In this document: piece after piece, positions 38,432-52,260 of the stretch
How positions within the stretch are numbered: position 1 is the first letter of the stretch
Layout: every line of letters begins with the position of its first letter
NCBI GenBank assembly: GCA_013397845.1
Contig: VZTG01007793.1
Span: forward strand, 439,356 to 503,355
Reading direction: 5' to 3'
Source of the DNA: Melanocharis versteri
Taxonomy: Eukaryota; Chordata; Aves; Passeriformes; Melanocharitidae
DNA: 64,000 bases
Notes under the pieces: generated by a model
What the model was told of the DNA's origin: nothing
The model's database searches: none
What the model saw: the letters and a program-made list of their open reading frames with translations, nothing else
Made by a program: the position numbers and the translations under genes

Positions 38432-41400
38432 GGGAAGATGGGGGCCTACTTAAAAGGAAAACTGGCAGCAATCCTCTCAAAGACACACTAGGAATTCCTG
38501 GTGTAGAAGATACTAAAATTGAAAAAAATCTTGTTTATTCAAACAAAAGGAAGTAATGTATTAGCTAATGTTTATTGCCCTCATTTCATCTACTTCTACG
38601 ACAACATGATTTATGTATATCAGTTTAGGATCTTTCCCAAGGTGGTAGTAGTAGGTTTTAAATCTGCACTGAAACACTGCAGGTTCCTGCTAGAGAAAAC
38701 ATTTCCTTTATGTTTTAAAAATTTTTCTTCCTTTTATAATCTAGGTATGCATACTACCTAGCAAACTGCAGTCAGGTCATAGGGGTGGTGCCTCCTAGTA
38801 AAGTTATAAACAACTGAAATAATTGTTTCAGCAAAACCAGTTTGAACAGTGGAAATAAATTCGTTCTTTTCACTAATGCACTAATAAATAGCAACAGCAA
38901 TAAGAACAGAAGCAGCAGAAGCAATATGATGATTCAACGTTTACAAAACAATTTAGTTTGTAAAAATTTCCAGGAAACTTTTAAATTCAGACAAAGAAAA
39001 ATGTTTTAATTTATAAAGTTTCAACTGTCTGTAAGCAAGCTGCTCAGCCCCTAAATGACTGGGCTCAGCCAGCAGTGGTTTTGTTAGAATGAACTGCTGA
39101 ATACAGAACACTGTCCTACTGAACATGCACTCAGAATATAACATATTCCAGTAAATTTAATTGGAAGTACTTTTTTTTCCATCATATGCATAAACATAGA
39201 TGTCGTTTTCACTCACAAATTTTTCCTCATCTCAGGAACAACTACTGACCAAATTGAAAGCAGAGATTTTTCAACCAAACAAAAATTTTCATTAAAATTA
39301 TACAGATACATACAGAAGTCAACAGGATCTAAGTCTTCATTAGGTAATAAAGTAATTTAAATATTAAACACAAAGTTATTAATATTCTACATTCTTGCTA
39401 ACCATAACACGTGAGTCACCACTATGAGAATTTTGAGCAAAAGATCATTTTTCTGTAGGGAACAGGATTTACTTGGGTAGATGGTCAGCAGCTCTACGTT
39501 ATTCCTTTTGGGTTACAATACAGTGCACCAGCTCACGACTTCTGTCTAATAAAGATACTATAACATGAGCAAACATCATGGCTAAACTAAATCCTAATGT
39601 AAACTACTGTTAGAGGGGTATTACATTGTTTTCATTTGCTCCGTGAGTTGCAGACTTTAGGATAATAATACTGCGCGGTAATAGCGATAGCTTAATTTCA
39701 TGTTGTAACACCCTAATGACTTTATTGTTTCACTCCCATTCCAATTCCAATAGCTATTACCATTTAAACACCTGTATTATCAAAGTGCTGTGGTTGAGTA
39801 CCTTCCAGATAATTTACTTATGTTACAAAAGACTAATTCAAAGGAAGGCTGGATGTTTCTCAAACTGTTGCACCATTTATCCCACCAGCCTACAGTTATA
39901 CTTCATGTGCCGGATATATCTCTCTCAACATGATGAGGGGGAGAGGGACAAAAATAAATTTATTTTAGGAAGAATTTCTAAAAAATTTCCAGGGCAGCAA
40001 ATTCTTATTACAAAAAAGATATTCTTATTACACACAGAAAACAACGGCCCTCTGGTTAAAAAGCTAAAGTTGTATTAGCTTTTGATTTCCATTTTCAAAG
40101 GTATGCTTATGAAATATTTAAATTTGTAATAATTTTTCCTACCACACACAATGACTACGGTGTGTTCTCTCTTGTGCTCCCCATTTGCAACTCCAACCAC
40201 CCTCCACCCTGAATCTACGTTATAAATATAAATTTCAGAATCTGTGACTGTACATATATGATAAATGGAATCACTAACTTAACACAGAGGGGAAAAAATG
40301 ACATTGAATTTCTCCGCTTTTTCTGAAAAATGCATGAACTATATGAAAGGACCAGTATGTTGGATGCAGCCCAAAGATCTCATTGGAGAAATGGCTTTTA
40401 AAAATACCATTTCTACTATTATATTAGAAATATAAAATTGCATTTTTAGAATGAGACCTTGTTTAATAAGGATTTTGCATTTCATTAGAACATTACAAAG
40501 CTTCTTGAAGAAACTCATATGCACTGAATTAATGACCTGAAGTGACCAGCACTTAAGCAGGAAAATTCCTAAGGATGCAACAGCAAAGCATATTACCATG
40601 TTTAGTGTGACATACAGTTAGCACAAGCTCAGGCTCAAGAACTATTATTCCACATGCTGAAATAATTCATATCTTGATGATAAATTTCTAAAGGGAGTAA
40701 GGGGAGAGAGCTTTGCTTAGGCTAAAAACCCCACTTACTTTCTAAAGGCAAAACAGTCTCAACATTTCCCTTGAAAATAACATTTTTGTGTAGAGGAAAT
40801 CTAAAATACTTCGGATCAGCTGACTCTGGTAAACCAGTCTTGTTCTTCCTCTGTCTCAAATTCTTAGCTCTTACTCCACAGCAAAAACCCCTCCATCTCA
40901 GCATCCAGTGATTCACACCAGTTGTGACTCCCAACCCAAAAGTAATCTGCTTAACACTCAGCTTTGCCAACAACTGTACAAGGAGACAGCTGCTTTTAAA
41001 AAGGAAGTAAAAAAATAAAGCTGAATTTAAAAGAATCATTAATCTAGTTCACTATTATTTGCCCAAGGTTGGTTCTAACTATTTTCCAGCGTGGCATCTA
41101 CAAGGAAACTGACACATACTGAACAGTCCCCTACAAAGGAGAAACAGAAGCAAATTTCAAGGAAGGCATCCAATTTTGCAGCTTTTCTTGTTCTCTCTGA
41201 GCCAACTCAAACTCCATATATCAAAGTGCATTTGGTAGTTGGTTTTGGCAGAGTGGCCACTATGGACAACCAAGGGCTCAGCAGGCTTCCTCAGGGCAGG
41301 ATGGTGGAATGATAAATGCCAGTACAGTCATCTCACTCACCTAAGAGGAAACTCGTGGACACAACACATAAGTGTGTGCAGGACATTTTGGCATTCAAAA

Positions 41401-42594
41401 GTTGCAAGTGCATAAAAACACCTTCATTCTGATATAAATCTAACTGTGAGACTAAAACAGCAAGGTAAGAAAAACTAACCTTGATTTGTAAAATTATTTG
41501 ACGGAAGTACACACAGTATTTTCCATCTGTCGCTTTTTGGAATAAACAGCAACACTACAGCACACACCTCCAGAGAATAAAGCCAGACTAAAAACTTTAG
41601 GTTTTGTCACTCTCACACATACTCTTACAGCACTTCAGCTCTTGTGTGGCTTCTTTCTCAGCTAGAGCCAGCTCTTGCTGGAAGGGAGCCGACAGCTTCT
41701 CATGCATCAAAGAGCAAAGCAAGTTACCTGAGCTCTCAGTAGTAGCCAGACTGTGATAAAGGCAGTACTGAGGAAAAGGATGTTCTTATTTAAAAAGCAG
41801 CAAGGTAGAAAATTTACTACATGTACACCAGCCAGGGAAGATTTTGGAATACATATTAGCACCACTGGAAGAACAGTTTAGCGTAAGATTCAGTGGAGTC
41901 TGAGATGACAGACACTCAGACCGCAGTGGATGAATGCGAGTACCAAAGCTCAGCACAGCTCTGCAGAGGGCCAGGGCAGGGGGCACGGAGCTCACCCCAG
42001 GGCACAGCAACGCTGCCAGCAAGCCGAGGATCCTCCCAGGCCTGGCTGTACCCGAGGGCAGGGAGCCCCAGCCCTGGCACGGCCCTGCAGCCAGGACCCC
42101 CTCTGCACTGCCCAGAGCAGCCGGGGCATGGGAGCCACGACCAGACTGCACGTCCTTATCTCCTACGAACAGAAACCTTGTTTGGGGGCCACCAGGCGTA
42201 ACAGAGCTCAAATCTCACTCGTGAAGTATTCCATGGCTTCTCACAGAGAATAATAACAGTATTTAGGAGATTCATTTCCTCCTTGATGTGCCCAGACTGT
42301 CACACAGATTAGTACTTTCAGCGAAATGTTGCAGTTAATACACTTTTCAGTCCAGCTCAGTTTGTTCCAATCTGATTCTTGGAAAATCACATGGAGAGTT
42401 TTCAGCTGTAAGCACCATTTCTTGCACTGTGTTATTTAATTACTGTACAGGAGCTGGTCACAGACCTGACAAAACACTGCAGTCCGTAACTCTCTTGACT
42501 TGTATCTGGCCTTCCAAGTGAACAGCTAAATCAAGGAATCATTCCTGGTAGTATTTCCACAATGTTAACAGTTTTGCACAACTTGAGGAAGAAA

Positions 42595-42632
42595 GCATAA
42601 CTGTGCAACAACATCTTGCATAACTGTGCAAC
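42595..42632 (+). repeat. Short tandem duplication, 23-base period
   Basis: gcataactgtgcaac occurs at 42595-42609 and at 42618-42632. Confidence 0.9.
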
Positions 42633-43089
42633 ATGCAGTCAGCAACAGCATTCACTCATTACTGAATTATCCTCAGACCGATTTCACCAACTGAATCATG
42701 TAAGAATGAAGAAGTCTGAGACCTCTATTTGGCTAAGACAAACTAAGATCCAGTAGCTTACCTAATTAAATTCTAAGATTTTTTTTTCTGCTAGATAAAA
42801 TGTTTGTTTACCAGGAATCTAAACAAAAACTAAACAAAAAAGCATTAGATTTCAGTAATACTCCAAGTTGTCACTTAACCCTGGGGCACCAAATTAACTT
42901 ATTTCTCAGTGCCTGATAGTATTTCTGCAGGATATCCGATCTTAACTTCACAGTTAGCTCAAAATCTTTATTAATAGTGCCAGAAACCAGGGTGGTAGGG
43001 GGAGATTGACTTTTTCTTATTTATTTCTCATTCCCAAAGAAAAAGAGGTGATGATAAATTGCATGCCTGTTAGAAAAACATGATTTAAA

Positions 43090-43240
43090 ATTTTACAACA
43101 GAATGAAGCTCCTGTTGTACTGCCTGGTTAATCAGCTGTCAGTTCATTTATTAAGAACTATAGAGATCTGATGGAATTTGGGCAAGCGGCTGACAGCCCA
43201 TCATATTTCTAATTCTAAGGTACATCCTGTCATTCAGTAA
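43090..43240. promoter_or_regulatory. Candidate conserved noncoding element
   Basis: Repeat-free block containing GGTTAATCAGCTGTCA, TTCATTTATTAAG and GGCTGACAGCC, a mix of homeodomain-like and TGACAG (TALE-type) motifs typical of developmental enhancers. Conservation cannot be assessed from the sequence alone. Confidence 0.2.
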
Positions 43241-43249
43241 AGTTTGAAT

Positions 43250-46200
43250 AAAACAATTCCACATGCCAGGTTTGCAAGTGAGCTATACAAAGAACAAAGG
43301 CAGTTGGGAGGAATCTTGTAAAGACCTAAAGCTTTGTGGAATATCTAGAGAAATGTATCTATAACCAGACATTGAATCAGTCATTCCCCTGCTACACTTC
43401 CCAGTGCATTTTCTCCCATCCCTCCTCCATCCCACACAACATTCTTCACCACAAGGAAGTTTTGAAGCACATTTAAAGAAGGTAATCACTGTTGAAGGGA
43501 GGAAGGGTAGGAGTTTTTCATTTCCAAGGTTAAATGAATAAAATTGACCTTAATGGATACCATCTGCAACTGTTCTCAGGGTGAGAAGCGGATTTGGACT
43601 AGTGGAGGAACAAAAATAAGTCTCAGCTTAAGCCTAAAAAAATGGTAGGGACAAATAGAAAGAAAAAACCTTAGGAGTTGTGATTCCTAGCTGTCCAAAC
43701 CGCCATTTGGGAAAAGTACTGCCTACCTTACAGGAACTGAAAGTGATGTAAAACTTAGTAGCCTTATTGGATGTTTTACTACATCCTCGCCAGGATCTTC
43801 ATTAAAATCCTACTTAAGATTAAGTCAGTGGCTGGTTGCAATAGCAAAGTGGCACCCCTGGGATGTTGCCCAACGTGATAAAGAAGCACACAAAACAGTG
43901 CCACAAATTGTAGCTTTTCCAACTTGGATATCCCAGTGGTTTTGTTTTCATTTTTAAGGAAACATCAAGAAACCTTTGAAATAAAAACATACCCATGGTT
44001 AGGAAATACGTTCTGCTAGAAGAGAAAAGGTGTGCTGCACTAGCCTGTGGGACCGGCACTAACACAAGCAGCTCTTCCAATGAGACAAAACAGCATCAGA
44101 ACCAACAACCTGATAGGTGGAATCCAGGGAACCAGGTCTGTTTCTGAACGTTTAAAGTTCGACTAACATTTTTTTGGAATACGAAAAAGTTTAGCACAGT
44201 CTTCCTTATATTACACAGTGCTGGAAGACCACACATGAATAATATTCTGATTTATATTTAAAAGATCCAAGTCCATCTGCTGCTGAAGTTTTTACAGGCC
44301 TCAGCTTTAATTTCAATATTGTCAACTGGCAGAGGAGAAAGGGTCTTACCTCTTGTTGGTAGGACAAACAATAAGTCACAGAAAGTTCCACTTATCCCCC
44401 CAAAACCACAGAGGAGAGTCTGACTGAGCCAAAACTGAACATAAGATATCCCAGTCAGAACAGGCCAAATAATCACAAAAATACCTACTTCTAACACTTG
44501 TCATAAAAGAGAGTTTTGCCAAAATTCTCTGACTTAGAAGTCTCCAAAACTCGGAGTTCTGAAAACAGATTAATCTCCACATCATGACTCGTCATTTTTT
44601 GGTTACATGATTGACATTACAGCTCCAAGTCAGGACCGCACTACCATATGTAATTAGGTTCACACTAAGTACTCCACAAAATAACATCACACTTAAGTTA
44701 AACACATGTTCATGTTCTTTGCTGAGCTCTGGTCTTAACAGTGACATATAAGTAAATATTTTTATAGCTCAAAAATCTCAAAACCTTTACCAGCTCTTTT
44801 AATCCCTACTGTTTTAGGCACTATTATTTAAATGCGTAAAATTTATTTATTTTATATAAAAACAGAGCATACTGATTCCCTTGTTATGACAAAGATATGA
44901 GCATGTCTCCATTTTCGTAACTGTAGCTAATGCACAAGGGACCAGAACTTGCACACATTTTATCACAGAGAATTGTACAACAACAAAATTATACAAATTT
45001 TCCAAAATTGCAGTTTATTCTCTACCTTAAAACCAGAACAAATCCTGACAGAACAAAAGGGAAGATACACCTGCTCTCCTTGTGTCATAATGTTTTGGGA
45101 GATTGTCTCTTTTCAAATGCAAACTGCACAGAAGAATAACCTAATTTGCAGGAACATACAACTTCTCAATGGTTTGAGCTTAAATATAAGCAAACAAAAA
45201 AGTGACTGTAAAACCCAACCTAACAGTGGGAACATTTCTTTTGGTAAGTTACTAGCAAAACTGTTCTTAAAAGTTGCTCATCGATTACAAGTTTTGCCAA
45301 AGCAAACAAGCTTTTCAGTCTTTGAAATCCCTCAGAGGAAAAGCGTGGTATAGGATGACACTCTTGGGAGTTTCTGTTTTCCTCTTGCCTGCTGGGATCT
45401 GCAGCACCCCTGTATGGATAGACCTTTCACAGCAAGGTCATGTCAAACAATGCTGATGCTTCCAGAAAGGTTTAAAAAGTCCTATGGGGCCCTAAACTGA
45501 ATGGCTTTAGCTCTAACCTTCTGAAGATACTTTCGAGAAACTCATCAGAGGCACTGAGCCTTCATGAAAATTCCACACAGAGAGGTTCCTGCTTGCATGC
45601 AGCTCCTTGTTGGATCAGGACCTGGGATTAATGGTTTGCACTGGCTTTTATGATGAAATAAAAATTTCTTTACAAAACGCTGGTTAAACATGAAATGTTT
45701 TTAAATACTATGGCTCCCTGCCTTAGACACTGAAAACATCACAGGTCCAATAATTATTAATACTGGGACTTGCTCTTGAGTCAGTCATTAAGATAAGCCA
45801 GGGTCTTGGTCAGGACTGCCCTACCACTGCATCTCCTCATGTTTCAAGCTACAATGCAGGTACATTAATATTTTTGTTTACAGAATGAGAATGGTGATGT
45901 ACAAAAAGCTAATGAAAGAAACTGGAAGATCATGGCATTCTGCTTCATTTAAGAGACAGCAATTTCATAGCAATTTTTTTATAAAGCTTCTTCTCTTTTT
46001 TTTTTTTAATAGAAAATCTGGAAGACATGGAATTTCCAGGTCATTTGAGATGGAAATTCAGACTACCTGAAAAATCCTATTTCTCATACATTTCTCAATT
46101 CCAAAAGGAAAAACTTCCTAAGTCTTAAACTCACAGTGTGTTCCACTGTAAATGCAGGATGACAACATAGATGAGAAAAACCAATATGTATTTTAAACAT

Positions 46201-49200
46201 GTTACCATCTTTACAATGTTGAAGTTCTAATGGGGTCAAATGTAAAAAGAAATGCTTCTTCAAATAAGAGAGTAGAACACCATTTAGAATCTTATGCTTA
46301 TTATGTGTGCCATTGCCATGGTAGCTTGTCACCCAGTCTTCTCTTCCTAAATCACTTTCATAACTCCAGTGCTGCAGATTTATTGAAAAATATAAATGAG
46401 GAGGAAGCCAGCATGGAAGAAGAAAGCAAAATGTTCTTCAACTCTCAAAATGCTTTAAAATATATTATGCTTTATCTATCACAGCAAGTTCTCCTTTTTC
46501 AAAACCCAAATTGTGCACCTTCTTTCAGGCATCACTAATTGCCACTAGCAGTGTGCAAACCTCCAAACTTCTGGAGGTTTGGGGCCAGCTTCAAGAAGTT
46601 GACGCACTTACCAGCACCTCTTCGGTCTAGAAATCTTGGGAAAGTTTCAATTCATCCCAATTCTGAAATGGTCACGAACATTTCAAGAATAGCCTTTTCT
46701 GTGGTATTTCTCCTTCCTCTTCCAAAAAATCCCAAACATCAGTTCAGAGGCACGTGACAAATGTTGTAAAATGCCTCTTGTGCCTTCCTTAACCACCTAA
46801 AAAGGATCAAAGTTTTGGACAAACGTTTGCTTTTTGAAGCGGGATACACAACAGTAACCCATGACAAGCATTACAAATGCTCTCCGCAAAAGTTCACCTC
46901 CTTTTACAGTCTAAACGAGAGCATCTAAACCTTGTCTTCCTGGAGTCACAAAATCTTGTTGCACTTGCACCTCTTACAGCAAAGGTCAGAATCACACACT
47001 TTGCTATCTCATTTACAAAAAAGATGTATCTTTTTCCATATTTCCCTCACAGAAGTTACTGGAGCCAACAGCTGATTTGTACCTTTAACCTTCTGATAAC
47101 CTTGCAACAATGCCACTGCCCTGCAAGGAACTGGGCCTTGCTCTCCATCGATTTCAGCAAGAAGCAGGTTTTACGCAAGGATGCATTATCTTCCCAAGAC
47201 TGAAAAAGATTTATATAATGAAACTTTGATAAAAATCAGCTCTTTAGAGCAGTTACAGGATAAACTCAAAGGTCTAAGTGAGGCAACAAATAGGTTTAGA
47301 ATCATGTTTGATACAATACCTACCAAGGCCAAAAAATACCAGTGTATCATGACTAAATTCAGTGGATGTATGTTCCCATGCTTGGCCTCAACTACAGACC
47401 CTTTGTATTTCAGAAATTAGGCGATAACCTAAACTTTTGCTGACCTCTTAAAAAACCAGCAATAATGCAAGAACTCTACTTCACAGAGATGGAATTTCAA
47501 CAAAAATAAGCTGCCTTAAAAAATAAAAACAAAAACAACCCCCAACCAACCAAAAACAACACAGAGGCTTTTGCTGCCAGTGACTCACAGTATTATTTTT
47601 TTCCTTAACTGTCCACAAAAACTTCATGTCAGACTGTAATTGTTTCAGCCTTCGCAGAAATATGTTCCCACTGAAAACCATCACTGCATCATCATTTGAG
47701 GCTTAATGTAAGAGGTATCACAGACAGACCACTACCACAAAGTCCATGCTGCCAGCAGCCCTGCTTTTGGTTTACCTTCATACGTCAAGCTATCATTCAC
47801 AGCAGGTCCGCAGCTGCTTGGTGAGCAGCTCTCCAACCCCACTGGAGCAGAGCAAGCTTGTGAGAAAGGGAGCAGGCAGCTTGAGGTGAAAGCAGCTCAG
47901 GCGTCCCAAGACAAGGCACGCTCCTCATGAATCACAGCCATTAGTCACGCTTCCACAGCACAGACACGCGGGGCTGCACAGCAGCGCGCCGTGCTGGGGA
48001 CAGCTGCATGCTAACTCCTACAAAGGTGCTCATTAAAGCCCCCGATTCCTTTTGTCTTTCAGATCCCCTAGTGCTCCCATGCCAGACTGCTTCTGAAAAT
48101 TACACTTACTGCTTCCACGAAAGCCTCGGCTTTTGGGAAGAATAAGGTGTGTTGTCTAAGCAACATTTGGGGCCTTTCCAAACAGCTGATGACAGCTGAA
48201 AGTCAGTGTAGCTGCAATATGGCATATCCACACTAATGCAGAGAACCCACAACGGTTTTGTTCCATGATGACAAACATCTTTGAAACCTGCCTGTATTCC
48301 AGTGATATTGTAAGCTAATGACAAACCTTTTATTTATAAATATACACCACCCCCTTCAAGCTTAAATTCTAGAAAGACAAGAAGCAAAGCATTGCTTCTC
48401 TTTTAGACAGTAGGACTAAATGGCTTCCCTAAAGTCCCACAGCTATTGAAGAAGTATTCTGTCTGTGCCTTAAACACAAAGACCCCATCCCCAGTGTGAC
48501 ACCACAGATCCTGCTTTGTTGGCTTCAGCAACTCCATCAGCAGCCCTCTCTGTCGAAGAGCTGCTGCACCACATGCTCTAATCTAGTGGTGCTGGGAAAG
48601 TGAAAAATCTCAAAACTGTTTGTAAGCCAATTAGCATCTTGCTAGCACCACCTTCATATTTAATTATACTTGGGAAGTAATTATCAGCAAAGACCTTAGT
48701 CAATACCCTCTCTGCTATTAGCAAAGTCACGCCCAAGGAACAAACAGGAACAGCATAGGAATATTATCCAGAGTAAGTAGAGCCACATGCACATTATATT
48801 GTATTCATGTCAGGTATATTCTCTTTGTACTGTCTTCATTTTTTACTTTTTAAATTACTACATCACATGACATCTTTTAAAAGCAACAACAAATTAAACA
48901 GCTTGACAGAAATATTATTGGAGAGAAAACTCTTGGCTGTATGCAGGAGCACAGATTAGACTTACATATTTATCCTTTCTGACATTATAAAACAATTAAA
49001 AAGCAATCTTTCTTATGTTACTTTGAATTAAAGTGTTATTTTGTAATAAAAGAGTCAAGTCCTAGAATTAAGTGACTATCACCTGTAAGTCTTAATTTCT
49101 CTCCCTTTTAAAAAACTTGGTAGTGTGTTAGTAGCAAAATATTTGAAAAATAGACTTGCAGTGCCCTGAATGGCATAGAAGAAATAACCTCAAAAACAAC

Positions 49201-52010
49201 AAAACTAAACAACCCAAAAGCAAAAACACCAAAAAACTTCCTGGAAAAAAAAAATATTTGCTTCTCTACATTGCAACTGGAAGCACGTAAGGTCTTCCTC
49301 CCACTGACATGCAAATCCATAAAATTTCAACTATTAGACGCTGCAAAAGACAGAGTTGAATTCCCCCAACTCAACCGCACTGCTCATCAAATGCAGTGTA
49401 GGGGAAGAGCTCGGTGTGAGGCCAAGCACCGTGGCAGAAACCCCTTGTGACATGCAGCGTTACACAACAAGCTCTCCTGCCACGCAGACCAGCAGCTTCT
49501 CCGCACGGCAGCATCTGCGAGTGGCCTGGATGCAAGTCAGTGAACTGGAAGGGAGAGCCTCCCATGTGAGCCTCCTTCGCAGCGCCAACGCGAGCATGAA
49601 GGGTATCAGTGCCAAATGAGAGGTGAACTGGAACAAGAGTTTCATCACATGGAATAAGGCAGCTACTTTCCCGCAGCAGCGTGAGCTGCGCTCCTTAGCA
49701 TGTCTGTGGGTTAACATCGATCAGCCACTTCTGAGTGACAAGCCTTCCCCGAAGGAAACAGACTGCAACTGCAATTAAAATACACAGTTTATACAACAAT
49801 GCCATAGAAAGCCCTCTACTTTAATCAAAAAGAAAATACTGCAAATATTCATGGGTTAGGCTTTTTGCATTTTAAAATGCATTCACAAAACTTTTCAAGG
49901 ACTGCACACTCCCAACATTTATTTATCTGAATAAATAGCAAATTTCTTATCAGAAGGTTTTTGCTGCTTGGTAGGCGACACAGTGAATGAACTTTTTTGT
50001 AGATGAGTGGGCACCACAGCAAGCTTAAAAAGAAATCCCTATCTCCATCTAAGGCTAGTGTTCTAGAAAAAAACCTTTTATCCTTATTTCTATTATTTGT
50101 TTTACAATAATACCTAAAAGACCCTCTACTACATACAAAAGCAAACTGCGACAAGCATTCTCCCAGCAGAGATTTATAATCTAATAACAGGATATGGCAT
50201 AGGTGAAGAGACTTGTCCAAGGTCACATAGTAGATACATGCCACAAATAAGAATGTCAATGCTTCCTGACACTCTCTCTAGCCCTTTGCCATTTAATTCA
50301 CATTGTCTTCCTACACCTTTTATGACAAACAAGCAAACAACCTATTTAGGGTGGCAGGAAGGGGATGTGTGTGATCCTTCAGATGAGTATGAGCCTATTT
50401 TGCTGATTAAATAAATGGTTTCCATTTACCCTTAAATGGAATAGTTGCAGGTACAGTCTGTATTTGCCTTTACTACAAAATCAGTACGAGTTATATCAAT
50501 AAACTTATCAACAAAAGCACGTAAAAATCCTTTTATTTAAAGATTGATTCTTAAAAATGGAAAAATCTTTTTGTGATATTTGTTGCTGCTAATTTTCAAC
50601 AGATACTTTTTAAGGAGAAGCATTAAAAACATATGCTTAACTATCTTCCTTCCCTGCCTGCCTTTGTTTACCATGTAAATTGCCACCCACACACCTTCCC
50701 ATACAGAGCACAGTGGGGTACTATTCACTAACACAGAGCTTCAGCAAATGCAGCTCCTGTCCCCAGCAGGAATAAGGTTGTGCCTGAAGTTCACTCCTTA
50801 AGACACATAAATTTATCCGGGGGTAACAGGAAAAAGAGGTCTGATAAGAGTCACCGAGCTAATCCGACTTACACCTAATGGAGCTGAGGGTGGGGGAATG
50901 GAGGAAGACACAGAGCATAAACCACAGAGAGAACAGATCATCTCAGGAAAAGGAATTTTAAAAACATGAATTTACATTTTACTGGGGTTCCTTCATGACA
51001 CACACACAACCAAAATACTGCATTTTACATCCAAAAATGTGCCAAATCAAGAAACCAAAAAATAACCCAAAAATCCAGAACTACGTAGGATTAAACTTCA
51101 AAACAACAAAAATATTTAAGAAATATTCAAGGGAAGTCTTTTAGAATATTACTTTCTTCCTTTCAAAAGGAAATACTCTCTTTATTCCTTTCCTTAACAA
51201 ATGCTGTGCAACCTCAAAATCCATTTATGAAGCGCTGTCCTACCATGGTATGCTCAGTGAAGGCACACGATGTTTCTCTGACAAGTATCAGCATTCGTAT
51301 TTTTATGCACTCAACACAACCCCCATCTGCGTGCCTGCAAGCCGGAGGTTTTTCATATGGGAAAAGAGCTCCAGGAGAAGCTCACTGCTCTCCACTTCCT
51401 GCAGGAGCTGCAGGAGGGAGGAGAAGTAGGGAAACCTTCGTACGCCGCAGTCTTCCTTTGGGTAAGGTATTAGCAACCTCTAGAGAATAGAAATAAGACC
51501 TCTACATTGCTGTATACCACAGACTGCAAAAGAAAAACCAGAAACACACACGTGAGCTTTGCACAGGCAAAAGTATTTTATTCCAAGACCTCAATGCAAC
51601 TCTACTGCAGGGGAGACGGGTGCTAAAAAAACCCAGTCCACGTGGAAAGAGAAGAGCGAAACAGAACCAAAATGTTCTAGCACCCTCATCTGCAATTTAT
51701 CTCCTTTTAGAGGTCCACATGGACACACCTGCACAATCAAAACCTCTACTTTCCATCAGAAGACAAAATGCATGTTGTACAAACACACACGTAGCGCTAC
51801 GTGCACCCATTTACTAAAGCTATGTTCTTACATTTACAGAGGAAGAAAACAAATCCAACCCTGACTCAAAACATACAAAAACCTAACGCAGAGTGTACGC
51901 CTGAGGATTTCCAAGTATCACTTTTCCAGTTACATCAGTAATAACTTTTGTAATTTTGAATTTCCATGATGGGGGTATCCCTTGCAGGTTTCAATTAGTA
52001 GTCTTTACTG
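43250..52010. other. Noncoding stretch, probable ZMIZ1 upstream sequence
   Basis: No assignable exon. It contains a MIR-type relic (about 50155-50300), a weaker MIR-like patch near 48410-48450, a GC-richer patch at 47.8-48.0 kb with a minus-strand splice-site pair (47776-47841), and another GC-richer patch at 49.4-49.7 kb. Several A/C-rich low-complexity tracts occur at 47.5, 49.2 and 51.05 kb. Confidence 0.5.
50155..50300 (+). mobile_element. MIR / CORE-SINE relic
   Basis: The segment contains 'ttataatctaataacagg' followed by 'gacttgtccaaggtcacatag'. These match the well-known MIR-family core ('acttgcccaaggtcacacag') and its upstream 'acaatctaa' segment. A decayed 'cttcctgacactc...ctagccc' follows in the position of the usual MIR tail. 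This is an old, heavily mutated copy in plus orientation; boundaries are approximate. Confidence 0.7.
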
Positions 52011-52019
52011 TCTGAAAGT

Positions 52020-52260
52020 CTTTACTTTAATCTAATTTTTTTCCCCTGCAGTGAAATGTTTTGCCATTAAGCAAAATGGAGGATTAGGAATAATGACAAT
52101 TAATGGAGCAAATGTTTGTATAATGAAATCATGCTTGTATCAGCAGGCAAAGAGAGAGACTCAGGACAGCCTCCTCCACTCCTGATTTTAGACTGTGCAG
52201 CTTCAGATATTATAGGAAAATAATTTAGAGCAAAAGATTATCCTCTGGCTCCTGATCCGG
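52020..52260. promoter_or_regulatory. Candidate conserved noncoding element
   Basis: Repeat-free block with GCCATTAAGC, GACAATTAATGG, GCAAATGTTTGTAT and TGAAATCATGC in close succession, that is, homeodomain, POU/forkhead-like and related motifs. The flanks are ordinary. Enhancer identity is inferred from motif texture only. Confidence 0.27.

Larger units (their letters stand above)
22000..43080. other. Noncoding stretch with simple repeats and a few unassigned open frames
   Basis: No assignable exons. The stretch holds a 25-base tandem duplication (22864-22905), a (CA)n microsatellite (27583-27617), a possible SINE relic (28095-28335), poly(A) or poly(T) tracts near 29.6, 32.8 and 33.4 kb, and a GAAA tract at 34.8 kb. 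There are GC-richer islets at about 26.8, 34.2, 38.0-38.4 and 42.0 kb, some carrying unassigned open frames. A 23-base tandem duplication lies at 42595-42632. Confidence 0.5.

Noticed and set aside
41893..42253. Overlapping plus and minus frames at 42 kb considered as genes
   Set aside because: Open on both strands in several frames within a short GC-rich patch, with no splice context or recognisable protein.
42595..42632. 23-base duplication considered as the start of a CRISPR-like or satellite array
   Set aside because: Only two copies are present, and the context is vertebrate nuclear DNA.
49849..50259. 136-codon minus-strand frame
   Set aside because: Its 5' part is antisense to the MIR relic, and the translation shows the Cys/Leu/Lys-rich character of noncoding AT-rich DNA with no recognisable motif.
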